Shown here: positions 11,560-23,689 of the stretch, one piece after another | Layout of the letters: each line of letters opens with the position of its first letter | Position numbering within the stretch: the first letter of the stretch is position 1 | Assembly: GCA_028583405.1 (NCBI GenBank) | Contig: JAPTMU010000050.1 | Coordinates: 310,001-374,000, forward strand | Source of the DNA: Pogonophryne albipinna | Lineage: Eukaryota > Chordata > Actinopteri > Perciformes > Artedidraconidae | DNA length: 64,000 bases | Direction of reading: 5' to 3' | Position numbers and translations under genes: made by a program | Notes under the pieces: generated by a model | The model's input: the letters and a program-made list of their open reading frames with translations, nothing else | Told to the model about the DNA's origin: nothing | Databases searched by the model: none

Positions 11560-13465
11560 CAGTGTTGGGCAAGTTACTTCCAAAATGTAATATATTACAT
11601 ATTACTCTCTTTTGAAAGTAATAAGTTACATTACAAAATTACTGTCTCTGAAATGTAATGAGTTACACTACTTTAGTTACTTTTTTAAGTTACTTTCACC
11701 AAAATAACCGCAAAAGAATTTTAAATGCTAAAATGTAGTTTAGAGCAGCTCATTATACATCCAGTGAAGGGCAATGTGGTATAGCATAACAACTGTTTAG
11801 GCCCTTAAGGCTACTAACAACTTGTATTACACGGCTTAGTTGAATACTCGATTCTGATTGTAAATTCTTAACATGTGACACGTTGTTAATACAGCAGTAC
11901 AGACCACTGTCAAGGACTATAATGAAGGTTGCTAAGGAAAGAAAGAGAAAGGAAAAGAGGTTAAAAGACGGAGCGCTGGACATCAGATAAATCACCAGAA
12001 GAAGGCAGAGAGGAAGTAAACAATAACAGGACACAGAATGGGCTCTGTAGTTTGTTTAGTATATGGCCGTGTACAGGCCCGGTTCCAGAACAAAATGACT
12101 CAGGGTGCCTCTGAGATTACAGGGGGCGCAGCAGTAGCAGGTTTACATGAGCAATAGTGGCCGGCAACAGCAATGAAAAATAGCATTGATGGTCCCCAAT
12201 GAACAGATTATGGCATTTGTTATGTTTTGAAACCAAGCAAGTGAGAACATTTCAATTGAGTTAAAAGTGCAATCCTGAAATATTTCATCCAGTCCAAAGT
12301 GGACTGTGGCAAAGAAAAGCACAAAAGCTTCAAAGCTGTACTGATAAAACAAATGAGAACATATTGTAAATCAAGGCAAATATTATTTGAACCAGCTCAT
12401 GGTTTGAAATGGCAAACATTGAAAAGCAAAAGTATTATTAAAACCATGTACTAAATCATCACCTTGGTCCCATCATATACTCTGGGAAGAGAATATTTAC
12501 TGTGCTTGAAAACTGGTATCACATCTTCCTGTGAGGTTGACTTTGTGACCTGGAGAACATTTCAGCTGCAACATCAGCTTGTTGATAAGCTTGGGATATG
12601 AGATCTTTTTGTAGCCATTCGTGGTGAAGGCATCTGTGCTATTGTATGCATTATTTTTGACCCAACATTTCTACAGGCATGGCAGAATATGGCACTATTT
12701 TCACATGAATATTCTAGCCCTTGTCTATTTGTATACCACGAGCTGCAACATGACCGCCGAACCCCACTGTACAGGCGGGTACTTGTTTAGATATACCTGG
12801 GCAGGCTCTGTTTTGCCGTGGTATCCTGGCTGGCACCTGCGGGCCGCAGAGGGGCTGCGTAGTTTCGGGCAACGAAGAGTGCTGCTCCGGGGGCGAGGGC
12901 GGCGAGTCAGGCGGGAGTAAGCTAGTGTCCACCACGGAGGGTAACGTGATGTCCCCATCTGGCCTGTTGTCTGCAGTAGATGCAGTGTTGCTGGCGTTTA
13001 GTGATGGTTGCTTTAACCATTTTCGTATAAATGATTATCCACAGATGTGTGTCACTGCTGTGGAAGCACTTTGGAAATGATGCACGCGCAGCGGAGCAGG
13101 TCACGCGCACCTGACACAATTTGTTGTTAGTATTTTTCGCTCCGTTCTCTTTTTTGAATAGAGGGTGCATAACATTCAACTGCCCGAATATCCCGACGCG
13201 AAGCCTGAAGGGTAAACACCAGGTTTACTAATCTACCCGCACAATTTGTCTGGTGTCGGAATGTCTTGCTATGTTAGTACATTCTTAAAAAACAAAACAC
13301 CATTTAATTTCGGGTTAAAATGTGTTGTAACTGCGTTACTGAGCATTGTAACGGGTAATATATTACCCACATTTCATTAGTAATGCGTTACATTACTTCG
13401 TTACAGCAAAAAGTAATATATTACTGTAACTCCGTTACTTTTGTAACGCGTTACACCCAACACTG
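11560..13465. mobile_element. Nested hAT element, 1.9 kb
   Basis: The ends read cagtgttgggcaagttactt and, from the right, cagtgttgggtgtaacgcgt, with the usual inner tracts of repeated GTTAC/GTAAT words. gatgctgc is duplicated at 11552-11559 and 13466-13473. The interior is unusually long for this family and includes a GC-rich patch at 12750-12960 with open frames on both strands, none recognised. It sits inside the older hAT at 10601-13899. Confidence 0.9.
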
Positions 13466-14217
13466 GATGCTGCAGGCATGCGCTTAGGGCCCGCTTACCA
13501 GACAGTTTCTGTGGGGTGACGCATTCTGAGGTGAGGCAGAGCTCATCTGTGCCTCACCTCACCACACAGTAACTGGCTTGAGCGCGCTCACAAAATAAGT
13601 GCCCGCGCTAAATTAGTGCCCGTGCTCCAGCAAGTTACTGTGGGCTTCTGTGAGGCAGAGCTCGTCCCTGCCTCACTTCTCAATCTCATCGCTCCCCGTA
13701 GTTGTAGCGGAGCTCAACAAATTAGCCGATTTTTACTATAAAAAGCGATTGGAATCAAACAGAAATCACATTTACAACACAGATCAGTGGACACATTTTA
13801 TTATTATTATTATTTGTATTATTATTCTTTTTTTTCGTTACATTGGAGAATGACAAGTGAGGCTCTGCCTCACCTGCCTCCCCTGACCGCACGTCGCTGC
13901 TAGCTAGGTAGCTAACTTGACTATGTTCCATGCAAAACATGTATATTAACTGATATGTTTGGTCCAACGACTCCTGGTCCTTTCATCAGACGGGAAGCGA
14001 TAGAACGAGCAAAGTAGTATGATCACTTTTGTGATTACAACCTGGTACAAAGCACACAGGCATCTTGTAAAAGTGAATTTATTGGAGCAATCTCTTATAT
14101 TTATTGGAGGGAATAAATCAGTTATGAGATCTTCTTCTTCTTCTTCTTTGCTTTAATTGCGAGTCGCAACCATGGTCGCAACGTCTATGGTCGCAACCAG
14201 TCTTGGAGCATTATCAA

Positions 14218-15106
14218 GCCCCCAGGAAGTGCGCCGGAGTCTGATGAGGATATTCGTTGTGGCCAAACGGCGGTACTACACTTCCTTTAGGTTGCTGGGC
14301 CCGGAAACACTTTTTCCCATTGACTTACATTGGGAAAGAGTGGTCGTTGGATAACTCGTTGGATAATTTTTGAAAAACTAAATAAACAACCCAGTATGAA
14401 CACTTGTATAGCCCTTATTAAAAACATTCGTTCCTCAAGTTGTAAAAATGTGCTAAATACGTTATTCTGAGAGTTATTTCCCTCTGCATTATGAACGTGC
14501 ATCTAACCCACGGGACCGCGCCGCCCGGCACGTTCATAATTAATCATTTGTAAAATATTATACTACATGGGCTGTATGATGTAAATCTTGTACCGTAAAT
14601 GTTGTATTAAATAAAGTTAATATTACCGACGTTAGATTAACGTCCCTGTAGCTTATTATTGCACTAAGAAGCTTATTGCACTGTGTATAAATATATATAT
14701 ACAGTGCAATAATTCTTTCATGCTAAATGAAGCTCTGTTGGATATCACTAGATCCTGTTACAGCGTAATATAAGTACATAACGATTGATGTGTGCATTAG
14801 CATAATTACTAGCTAGCGGCTAGCTGCTAACTGCCGCCTCGTTAATATCAAATCCATCATAATAACAACCATTACCATGCTGTCATGAACGCACGGTGCT
14901 GTTTACGTGTACGCAAATTGACGTGCTTGATGTGAACGAGTGCACATATGGGTACTTCTCAGGGATGCCGGGTAATCTGTTACGTTTCATTATCTCAAAA
15001 GTTGGGCCATTTTATCATCATGCGCTAATGAGCAACTCTCATAGGAATGAATGAGGCCCCGCCTCCCACGCTGTATCCAGTTCTTATTATACATCCATGA
15101 GCATTA
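14218..15106 (-). mobile_element. Dispersed element, second copy of 31303-31804
   Basis: This is homologous, in reverse orientation, to the element at 31303-31804. Shared parts include the tract around cccattgacttacattggg and the outer edge tattatacatccat. gagcattatc flanks it on both sides (about 14208-14217 and 15107-15116), which supports the boundaries. It is longer than the other copy because of extra internal sequence around 14.5-14.9 kb. The edges show no terminal inverted repeats, so its class is uncertain. Confidence 0.65.
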
Positions 15107-15511
15107 TCGTCTATGACATCACTTACGCGACCCAGAATGGGATTTGGGATTTGTAGTCTTTCGAGTTGCGTATTTTTCATAGTCTTATATCTCAACAGTT
15201 TTACGACAAACTGTAACTTTTTTTACATGGAAATTATTGTTTAAGATTGACAAACATCATATGTGTCATTCGTGGCACAATTCAAACGGGATCAAAAGAT
15301 AACTTTTCTCTCTCCATTGACTTCAATGTATAATTTTCCGCTTCCGGGGTCCCATGGACCGGAAGTAGATGGGCGTGACTTCGTCACTCTATTGCAGCAG
15401 TAGGCTTGTTTGAGACGCGTTGCGGCTCGCCTCGAAAGTAGACGAGAATAGCCGATCGCAGCCGGGGGAGGTCTCAAAAAGCTCACCTGAAGTCGGACAG
15501 CTCGGAGTCGG

Positions 15512-15596
15512 CTTCTTCTTCTTCTTCTTCTTCTTCTTCTTCTTCTTCTTCTTCTTCTTCTTCTTCTTCTTCTTCTTCTTCGCCTTCTTCTTCTTC
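15512..15596 (+). repeat. TTC microsatellite
   Basis: About 23 uninterrupted TTC units run to 15581, followed by a gcc interruption and about four further units. The poly-lysine, poly-arginine and poly-phenylalanine frames that cross it are artefacts of the repeat. Confidence 0.97.
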
Positions 15597-15759
15597 GTCT
15601 CTCGGTTTTTTGGCGGATTGCAAACAACTTTAAGGTGCATACCGCCACCTCCGGAGTCGGCTTGAGTCGGTTTGCATTTATAAAGAATGCACACATGTGT
15701 TTAATCATTAATGTCAGATATGTACTAAGTAAATACATTTGTTCCTGCTCAAGATTAGA

Positions 15760-15990
15760 TTCAACTTTATTGTTATTGCACATATTACAGGTAGGCCTAC
15801 TGAGACAACGAAATGCAGTTTAGCTTCTAACCAGGTGCAACAAGCAGTAAAGTGAAAAGTAATGTACACAATCTACAGAATAAAATATAATGAATTGAAT
15901 GATGAATAAACAGTGAGGGGTATGAATACACTAGATATACACAGCACTGCAGCCTGTGAGCAGTATGAACAGTGTGTATGAATATGCTAA
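15760..15990 (-). mobile_element. Probable LINE 3' end, reverse orientation
   Basis: The words agattcaactttattgtta and gagacaacgaaatgcag are typical of the 3' ends of fish LINEs in reverse orientation. No coding region is attached. Confidence 0.45.
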
Positions 15991-17258
15991 GATATATAAA
16001 GTATAAAACGGTAAGTAGTGCAAGTATAGTATAAAATATATAGATATTAATTTCATGATGATAAACATTGTGGAACAATGATGAAAAATGGGAATCGATG
16101 TGGCGACGTAAAACTGACACAAAACAACAACAAACTTTTGCCGAGCCAATTGGAGAGTTTCATCACCAGCACGGGGTAAAAACCACCAATGAGCGCTCAG
16201 CTCGAGATACCAGCGAGTCATTTCCCATCAAGCATTTCGCTTCCGCAGCCCGTGGAGAGGAACTGCGCCGCCTCGCCGCGCCTCGCTCTCAAGTCTGCGG
16301 GCGTCTTTGTCCCGCGAGATTTCAACGTCTCATGTAGGCGAGCCTCCAGAGCAAGTCGGACAAAATGACTAACCATCATGCAACGCACTAGCAAGACGTT
16401 GATCGCAATTGCGCAGGTCTGCCGGCCAGATGAATGTAATATAATATATCACAAGCCACTGCTCCAAAATGTCTATTCTTGTAATAAACAGCTATTAATG
16501 ACAGCATGACACTTAAATCTGCTGAGCAGCAATTCTGTCAGTGAGCGAGGATAGGGTTCTATGCTTTAAAAATATAACTTGCCATAATAAGGCATTTCTT
16601 CATATGATATTAAGAAAGAAAAGATCACACTTGCATTGGGTTTTATTTGCACTTGACAGGGGTGTTTTTGGCCAATACTGGCTCATTTACAGCAATGTGA
16701 ATTAATGTGCACTGTCCTTTAATTAAACAAACAAACAAACAGTTTGAGATTATGTGACATGTGCAAATGACAAGAAAAAATTAGAGTTACATGCACAACA
16801 AAGATAACCAATGCAAACAAATGAGCTGTGCATTTGCACACACAACATTAACTTTGGAGGACTTCCAGTGCTCATGTCACATACCGTATTGCTCATTTTT
16901 CTTTTGTTAAGAGATTTCCATTTAGGGAGTTATCCGGTTTGATATAAATGCAATACGGGTGATGCAACAGGTGTAGGTTGAGTGTGAAGCTCTGGCATTT
17001 CCGGCAGCTTTCAAAATGGACTAACATTAAAGCAATCGTAATATAATCTGTTGAGGTGAAGCAATGATGTCCCACTAAATGTGTGATTTATTAAAAACAG
17101 GGAGGATATATGATTGCGTGTTATAAAAACATAAAAGCTTGTACTGTGGATTTTTATTGCTGTTTGGCATAAATGGGACACTTAATCCTCTGCAGACAGA
17201 TCACCAACATATTTTCATTGGCATCATTTCACAGTAGCCTACACCCTTTTAATAAAAA
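15991..17258. other. No gene recognised; one GC-rich patch
   Basis: A GC- and CpG-rich patch at about 16180-16340 stands out from AT-rich surroundings and carries only short open frames. No splice-consistent gene was found. The rest is AT-rich with an AAAC simple repeat near 16728-16741. Confidence 0.35.
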
Positions 17259-18682
17259 TAGCTAGTCTTGTTTATGGGAGAGATTAGGAGTCAAATAAAG
17301 AAAAGTTATTGTTTTGTTAGCAGGAAGGAACTGCATGGTGCTGATAAAGTGTGAGGGAACACCCACCTAATTAGAAAAAGAAAAAAAACGTATCTGCATT
17401 TGTCTGTTCTCCAAGCATGTTTATAAAAGTCCTGCCTATTCCCGCAGTACAGTATGTGTTTTATCTGCAGAATGTGATTGGTTACTACACAACACCGCAG
17501 TCTTTAGAAACAAGTGTGAAGTGGTGTTTAGGTGTGACTTAATTTTATACAAGTCAACATTTCATTTTTTTCAGTGCATGCAAACGGTCTTGGGGCTTTA
17601 ACAATCTCTTGAGATGATAGATAAAACGGGTCTGTTCTTACTCACTCTGGGCTTCAACCACACAAATGTGTCTTAGACGTGACCGTAAAACTATATTTTC
17701 TCCTGTCTGCTACTTGTGTTCTTCTGGGTCTTTGCTCCGAGAACTTCATCACATACATGAGCTTCCAGTAATATTTGCAGGTGCAGTTCAGGATGAAGCA
17801 AGCTGTCTGTTTTTGATATATATCCTTCAGCGTGTCTGTGGGAGAGCCTGGCTCTTGTTTGCATATTTATAATTGAACTGTTATCCATTTGGCTTGTGCC
17901 CTATAAGAAAACAACAGCTGCACACAGAAAACAGTAAGTAATGGGAGAAAAACTAAGTATTGAAGTGACATTCTGACCTGAGGTACAGAGGACAGTTTGT
18001 TTAGTTGTGCCTGTTTAAGAGCAGGACGACGGCTCAACTCTACCCCTGGTTGAGAGTGTTCAGAAACGGCTGTATTTCTTAATGACAATTACAACTTTTA
18101 AAGAGAAACAATGTAAAACAACATGACTGCAAAACATACTGTCATGGCATGCATATGGCAGTGATAACACCCACCCAGATCATCATTGTTACTCATCCCC
18201 CAAACATCAGTGATATTGCACAGAGCCCAACGGATAATAAAGGGGCTCTATTCTTTACATGCACAAAAAACATTTAACACACTACAGGAAAGGGAAGACC
18301 TCCAAAAAGCCTAATAGGGCCCCTTTAATGACTGACTAAACTTTCTTTCAAGAAAGAAAATACAACAAAGACAGCTGAATGGTTTGATTCTTCTGTGACA
18401 GACTTTAATCTGACGTTTCTCCATAAATGTAACTGTTATTCAAGTACTGTACATATTTGAGGTACTTCCTTCGAAGACATCTCTTTTATTTAACTGTTGT
18501 CGCGGCACTTTTATTTATCAAATGTGTTTAAAGAAGCTAACCATTCAGCTGTCTTTGTTGTATTTGATCTATTAGGTCGGTGTTTCCTCACACTTTATCA
18601 GCACCATGCAGTTCCTTCCTGCTAACAAAACAATAACTTTTCTTTATTTGACTCCTAATCTCTCCCATAAACAAGACTAGCT
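17259..18682. repeat. 1.4-kb inverted-repeat unit with an inner hairpin
   Basis: About 100 bp at 17259-17358 recur in reverse complement at 18585-18682, including the word gcaggaaggaactgcatgg. Inside, a second perfect inverted pair of 27 bp lies at 18358-18384 and 18539-18565, giving a nested fold-back. A small MITE-like pair (taaaggggctctatt against aatagggcccctttaa) lies at about 18238-18328. Short open frames inside have no recognised family. Confidence 0.75.
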
Positions 18683-19504
18683 ATAGCTCTATTTACTTTA
18701 CAATGTATCGTTTTGTTTTTTTAATATCTTTCCAATCCAGTGAATCTCCAAATGTGAAGATTTGTAAAAATGTCCTACCTCTTAAGCTAAACAAAACTCT
18801 TCAGAAAGTCTCTTGGGTCAGCTGGAAAATGCATCATCACAAAGCTGAAAAAAGAACAGAATTTCTGAGCTTGATCCGTGGTTTTCATAGCAACGAAGCC
18901 CAAGATGCATAGCAGTAGATTCATTTACCCGACAGGATATAAAGGAGTTGAAATTAGCATAACCTTAAACATCTTCAGCCTCAAAATGCAACATTAATTC
19001 AGCAGTAATATTAACCTCAAAACTCATATTAAAAGATTGAATACTAAACATTCTACTGGACAATTTCAATTTTTTGTTTTGATACTTTAGGGAAAATTTT
19101 TGCACTATTAAAGGTTTAAAATGAAAGGATATTACTTGTAGTCTAGTATTAAAGTGTGGTATTAGTTATTTTATAAAAGTAAAAGCACTGAGTCAGCGTT
19201 GGAGAATGGTCTGGAGGATGCACTATCATCATTGTTCCATGGGAATAAAAACATTATAGATTTGTTTTTTTCTGCAAAACCAGTCATTACCATGTTGTGC
19301 GGTGCCAAGCGAAGGATGCAGCGACAGTGTCTTTGACTCGAAAGAGTTTAAGGAGAGGAGAGTGCCAAGAAACAGGCCACCAATGACTTATTCCCACAAT
19401 CCATGTCTGAATGGTATATACAGTAATATCATAAATAAATATCTGAATTGTATACAATATGACTCATTCCATGACACCAGGACACCATTGAAGATATACA
19501 ACTG
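18683..19504. other. No gene recognised
   Basis: AT-rich intergenic sequence lying downstream, on the minus strand, of the 147-residue gene. No supported exon. Confidence 0.4.
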
Positions 19505-19510
19505 TTTATT
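19505..19510 (-). terminator. Poly(A) signal of the 147-residue gene
   Basis: AATAAA on the minus strand lies about 0.7 kb downstream of the likely 3' UTR acceptor near 20216, with no open coding chain in between. It is the best candidate for the end of this transcript. Confidence 0.5.
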
Positions 19511-20318
19511 AAAATAAGTCTTCACGTTTACAGGTTACACTATTAGTATAAATATTACATAGAAAAAAAAAATGCAATATAAAGCTTTTCCTTTCCAAAA
19601 CCAGCAGGACAAGACATAAAAGAGGGCAAACATTAATTATTGTTACTTTGGATGGATTACACAGTTGCAGGTGTTATCTAAATACTGGTAAAGCATGAAG
19701 CTGCTTCAACTAAAAGCTAACCAGTCTTTTCAGGGAAGTTAGGTTGAAGCTTGAATTGTCCAAAATAACATTTGGTGAAGAAAAAGATCATCAATAGCCT
19801 TCATATACGTAAAGTAATTGATTCCTTCTTTGCATTTAAATACCAACAATAAAAACATTATTATATAATATATTATTATAATGAATCCTAAGGATTTCAC
19901 ACATAAAGACCAGTTTACTAGTTATGTGGAGAACAATATAGTCTTTGAAAACAGATTGAGTAGTGCGAGAAAATATAGCTTTGGCTGGGAGACTTTAAAC
20001 TTTTTAACAGAATGCTAAAACTGGGGCTTCATGTTTAAAAAGTTAAACGGAATGTACTAGTTGGATAGCTTCATCAAAAGTATAGTGTTAAGTTTAAGAT
20101 ACATAGTCACCAAGGAAGGACACATTTGAAGTAAATCCACTCTCTAGTTGTTGGCGAGAAACCTAACCCAGCAGGAAAGTCTGCTGTTATGTTGTCGAAG
20201 GTGTAGTTGGTTTCTGCAGAATGAACAATATGAAAAAGCAGGGTCAGAGTCATTCAAATCAGGTTAAAGGTAGATGTATTATGGATTCACTTTGGTTAGA
20301 ATCATGAAAGACATACCT

Positions 20319-20999
20319 TCATGCTTCATCTGTGAGCTCATCCGTGAGCTCATCTGTGAGCTCAGCGCATGCCTGACTGTCTTCACTGAGGCAGAAAACA
20401 GTGGTTTCTTTTTTCTCATCTTCCAATTTACTGAGGTAATGGTCATTGACGACGGACCGCAGGCCGTAATGTTCGTTGATTTGAAGGTCAACCTTCTCAA
20501 ACCAATAAGATTCATGGTCAGAAACATCGGCAATCTTCTCCAACTGTGAATACAAAAAATAGAATGTCTATGCTTCAATTCACCACCAGTGTAAAATTCT
20601 GTAAATATAAATAATCAACATGTTAAGAGGTTTTTATTTACCTGCAGCTTTTTCTCTTCCACCTTCGGGGAATAGTAATCGCCATTTCTCAGGAAACTAA
20701 AAGCAATCTGATATTTCGTTCCTTTTTTACGTTTCCATATTTTCACTAAATGTGCTAAACACAAAAGAGAAACAACATATTAGCTTTGAGACATTATATG
20801 AAATACCATTGAAAGATGATATTAAATGTATCCGCTCTCTGTTGTGGGTATTCAGTTATTTGGAAATACAGGTGTGTTCATTCAAATGTATACCTTGTTG
20901 TTTAAGTTCGACAACACACAGCACCAGTCCAGCTCCAGAGATCCTTTTGACCACCACAAAGTGTCCTTCTTTTACCTTCAGAAAAGCCGTATGGTCCAT
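20319..20999 (-). CDS. Unrecognised 147-residue protein, three coding exons
   Basis: I do not recognise this family. Coding exons are 20894-20999, 20642-20754 and 20319-20543, joined by GT-AG introns in matching phases (1+2, then 0+0). The protein starts MDHTAFLKVKEGHFVVVKR and contains a basic patch WKRKKGTKY, the segment FSFLRNGDYYSPKVEEKK, and an acidic tail in which ELTDE is repeated three times by a 15-bp DNA repeat just before the stop. There is no signal peptide or membrane segment, so a cytosolic or nuclear protein is likely. A non-coding 5' exon is likely at about 21311-21390 (donor gtaagt), with a TATA-like tatttaa near 21410-21416. The acceptor for the coding exon is near 21030. 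The stop lies 2 nt before a GT donor, and an acceptor at about 20216 opens a 3' UTR exon with AATAAA at 19505-19510. The intact phases and UTR structure argue for a real gene. It lies downstream of ckap2l and shares its strand with the other genes. Confidence 0.78.
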
Positions 21000-21310
21000 G
21001 GTGCCTCTTCAGTCGTACTTTCTGGTTTAGCTAAAATAAGATAAGACTTTATTCATTCAGAAGGAAATTATTGTGCCAGATACAAAAGATGCAATAAACA
21101 AAATAATAATACTACTAGTAAAAATAGCAAATTTAACAAAAAACTACAAGAAACAAAGATAGACAAATAATGAAGCTTGTAGAGTCCTCACCAGGTAATG
21201 CATTAACTTGTATTATGAACTGCCATTACACCACGCACTGTTGAAGCCTGTGTATTGCAGTGAGGAGGAATGCTAAAGTGCATGTGAGAAATAATGCAAA
21301 AGTCACTTAC

Positions 21311-21416
21311 CGTCGCTGATAAAGTGTTGGGAAGCTTGGAGAGTAAATGTTTAGAGACCGTGTTGTTGACAGAGTAGAAGGTGCGTGCAGAAGCAGCGAG
21401 CGAGCTGCCATTAAAT
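21311..21416 (-). promoter_or_regulatory. Putative 5' UTR exon and core promoter
   Basis: A strong donor, cg|gtaagtgac on the minus strand at 21310/21311, ends an exon without a usable ATG. About 20-30 bases upstream of its likely start is tatttaa (21410-21416), inside a CpG-rich segment that extends to about 21455. This fits a TATA-containing promoter for the 147-residue gene. Confidence 0.5.
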
Positions 21417-21989
21417 AGTCTCACTGCCGCGAGGCGCGCGCGCACAACGCAAGGGGCTGGATCGACTCATGGAATGAAACCCGACGAATGAAATGCCTCA
21501 CATGTGTTTAATAGCATTCTTTTTTTTTTATAGATTACAAATTCGGATGTTGTGAAATCCACACGTACGCTTCTGAATAATAGTTTCCATGAAGATGCAT
21601 AAAGATGACTCGTTTATTTTTTTATCACTCATGGTTGTATCCTTGGATTGACATGAAAAACGAACATAAAATAGAAAGAATGATGGCTGACAGGATTATG
21701 CTTTCCTTTTCTTACTGTGTCGGCTACGAGCAAAGGCACAAATTAACCCAGCTCATTTATGCAAAGATACAACATCACTCCTTTAAGTTAAAACCTAATT
21801 ATGTAAACTTATGTTTGGTATTGACATGCATTCCACCTCATGATGTTCTAACAAAACATATTTGCAGTTGGAAATAAGTGTATTGTAACATAGTATACCA
21901 CTAGACCTGGATACGTTATCTTATAGGATAAGTGTTATTCTTTCCACACTGAGGCTTCATGGGACCCTTGGGGCTCTTCAGTTTTAGAC

Positions 21990-22185
21990 ATTACATTACA
22001 TGTCACTTGTTAGACGCTTTTATCCAAAGTGACTTACTGTGGACAATCCCCACAGGAGCAATTTGGGGAGAAGTGTCTTGCCCAGGGACACAACGACATG
22101 CTGACTGCAGTGGGACTTGAACTTGCTACCCCCTGATTTGAAGTCCAGCACACTACCCACTGAGCCACAGCCTCCCAAGACCAGG
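21990..22185. mobile_element. Fish dispersed repeat (LINE2-like 3' region)
   Basis: The words cattacattacatgtcac, gacgcttttatccaaag and ctaccccctgatttgaa match the typical wording of a very common teleost repeat whose autonomous source is usually an L2-type LINE. A short piece of the same family in reverse orientation lies near 53955-54010. Confidence 0.55.
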
Positions 22186-22379
22186 AGACCAGGTGGAACT
22201 GATCTGGTATACTTCCAAATCCATCCTGAATTACTTTTATGTATTTCCGTTCAATGGCACACACAGACAGGATGTAATGTGTGTGTGTGTGGCATCCTCC
22301 TGCAGCTAATGGAACTGATTCAGTAGCACTGAGGCCAAGCTGCTGTAAATAGAGTGACCAGGTGCCAATAAGCCACAAG

Positions 22380-23300
22380 TGGGACAGAGTATATAGTCCA
22401 GCAGCAAGTCCTCAAAAAAGGCTTTAGTTTTCGAGATACTCCTACCCGAGGTAGAACAAATGACAACAATGTTTTTTCTTATCTTTAGGGTCTCCCATTA
22501 ATGAAATTGATTGTTGTCAAATTTTATTTTGGGGGAAAACATTTTTTTTTGGTTGTTCTTTAGAACTACCCCAATCCCTGAAAAAGAGCCAAATTAGACC
22601 AGGCCGAATGGGAAAGGTGACAAAAAAGCCCATAACTTGAGAATGACAACTCTTTTCCTCTTCAGATTTGCTGAGGTATGAACCAGGTGGCTTTCCTACT
22701 TCACCAAATAGTCAGACAATTATTTAACTAAAAAAATACTGAATTATAGTCCTGTAAACTTAGCTTTAGTTTAGACGGAAATTGTACTTTTGGTGATAGG
22801 AACATAGGACTCCATCACTTTTCTCTCATTTATCAGAAAAACAGAAATCCCTAAAAAAGATATACCATTACTGAATTGTCTAGGGTGCTATTGAACACTA
22901 GCCAGTAGTTGTATGGAAATATCTGGTACAGTTCTATTGCAAATGAGATTTCTTTAGACATAGGCCTACCTCTTCTCTGAGACAGTCAAATTCCGAATGG
23001 GGGATAAGTGGCACACTAGCCTATAAGTTAAGAATGCTCACTCTGATGGTCATTATATTTGGAGAGGGAAATACCAGGTGGCTGAACTACATCACCAAAT
23101 AGTCAGAATAAGAGTAACCCAATAAAATAAAGTGTATTAGTTCTAAATTGCAAGCCTCTAAAATATAGGTGTAAATAGTACAGGTTTTATTGAAACTGGA
23201 ACCTTAATTCAAAGTACAGTAAACAATTCATCAAATAATTCTGTGAGAGGTCAAGTATATAGATACTAGAGTATAATGTTAAATGTCAGGTTCCTCAGAA
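22380..23300. other. Probable transposon-derived sequence, no gene
   Basis: AT-rich sequence upstream of the CXC fragment on the plus strand. Two similar phrases (accaggtggctttcctac and accaggtggctgaactac) about 390 bp apart suggest an internal duplication. No open frame is convincing. Confidence 0.35.
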
Positions 23301-23324
23301 ACGTTAGGGGACACATTTTAACAT

Positions 23325-23660
23325 TCAGTACAGCAGGTGCAGAACTCCGTACAGGGAAGGCCAACAGAGAGGCACTGGCACTTTCCACTCTCTCCACACT
23401 TTGCAATACAAGTGAGTAATGTCTCTCTTTCTGTAGGTGCTGGGGGTTTTGTAAATAGCACTGATTGAATGGCCCCATCTCTGACAATCCACCCCTTGCC
23501 ACCAGGAATCCATAACAAGGGTTTGGGTTCGGGCTGTGACACCATCGCTGTCTGAAACATTGCTCTTTACATGTTGTTGAAATGCATCCTCTGTTGGCGG
23601 CAGATTTTCCGAGGCTGCATCTGTTGTTGATGCAATTATGAACCTCAGTTCATCCAAGTT
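23325..23660 (-). pseudogene. Transposon-type protein fragment with CXC cysteine cluster
   Basis: On the minus strand two overlapping frames give NLDELRFIIASTTD...PTEDAFQQHV, then KPLLWIPGGKGWIV...LFTKPPAP, then KCQCLSVGLPCTEFCTC. This order and the CxC...C...CxC cluster match a repeat-associated protein family seen many times in fish genomes. At least two frameshifts separate the parts, so it is a pseudogene. It is fused without a gap to the LINE fragment at 23690-23895, which suggests either one composite element or adjacent insertions. Confidence 0.6.
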
Positions 23661-23689
23661 TGTGCACATCAGACAGAACAGTTTGTGGC

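Larger units (their letters stand above)
10601..13899. mobile_element. Outer hAT element, host of two nested elements
   Basis: The terminal inverted repeats are cagtgacgtgcggtgagg at the left and, read inward from the right, cagcgacgtgcggtcagg. The 8-bp duplication ctagctag flanks it at 10593-10600 and 13900-13907. Internal GTGAGGCAGAGCTC words near 13530-13560 and 13650-13680 belong to the element. It has been enlarged by insertions at 10686-11029 and 11560-13465. No intact transposase frame was seen. Confidence 0.88.

Noticed and set aside
15292..15783. Arginine/lysine-rich and phenylalanine-rich open frames
   Set aside because: They are produced by the TTC microsatellite at 15512-15596.
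20319..20999. IL-1 family or gasdermin identity for the 147-residue gene
   Set aside because: The IL-1 C-terminal signature is absent, and the resemblance of the WKRKKGTKYQ patch to gasdermin N-terminal wording is too short and not supported by the rest of the protein.
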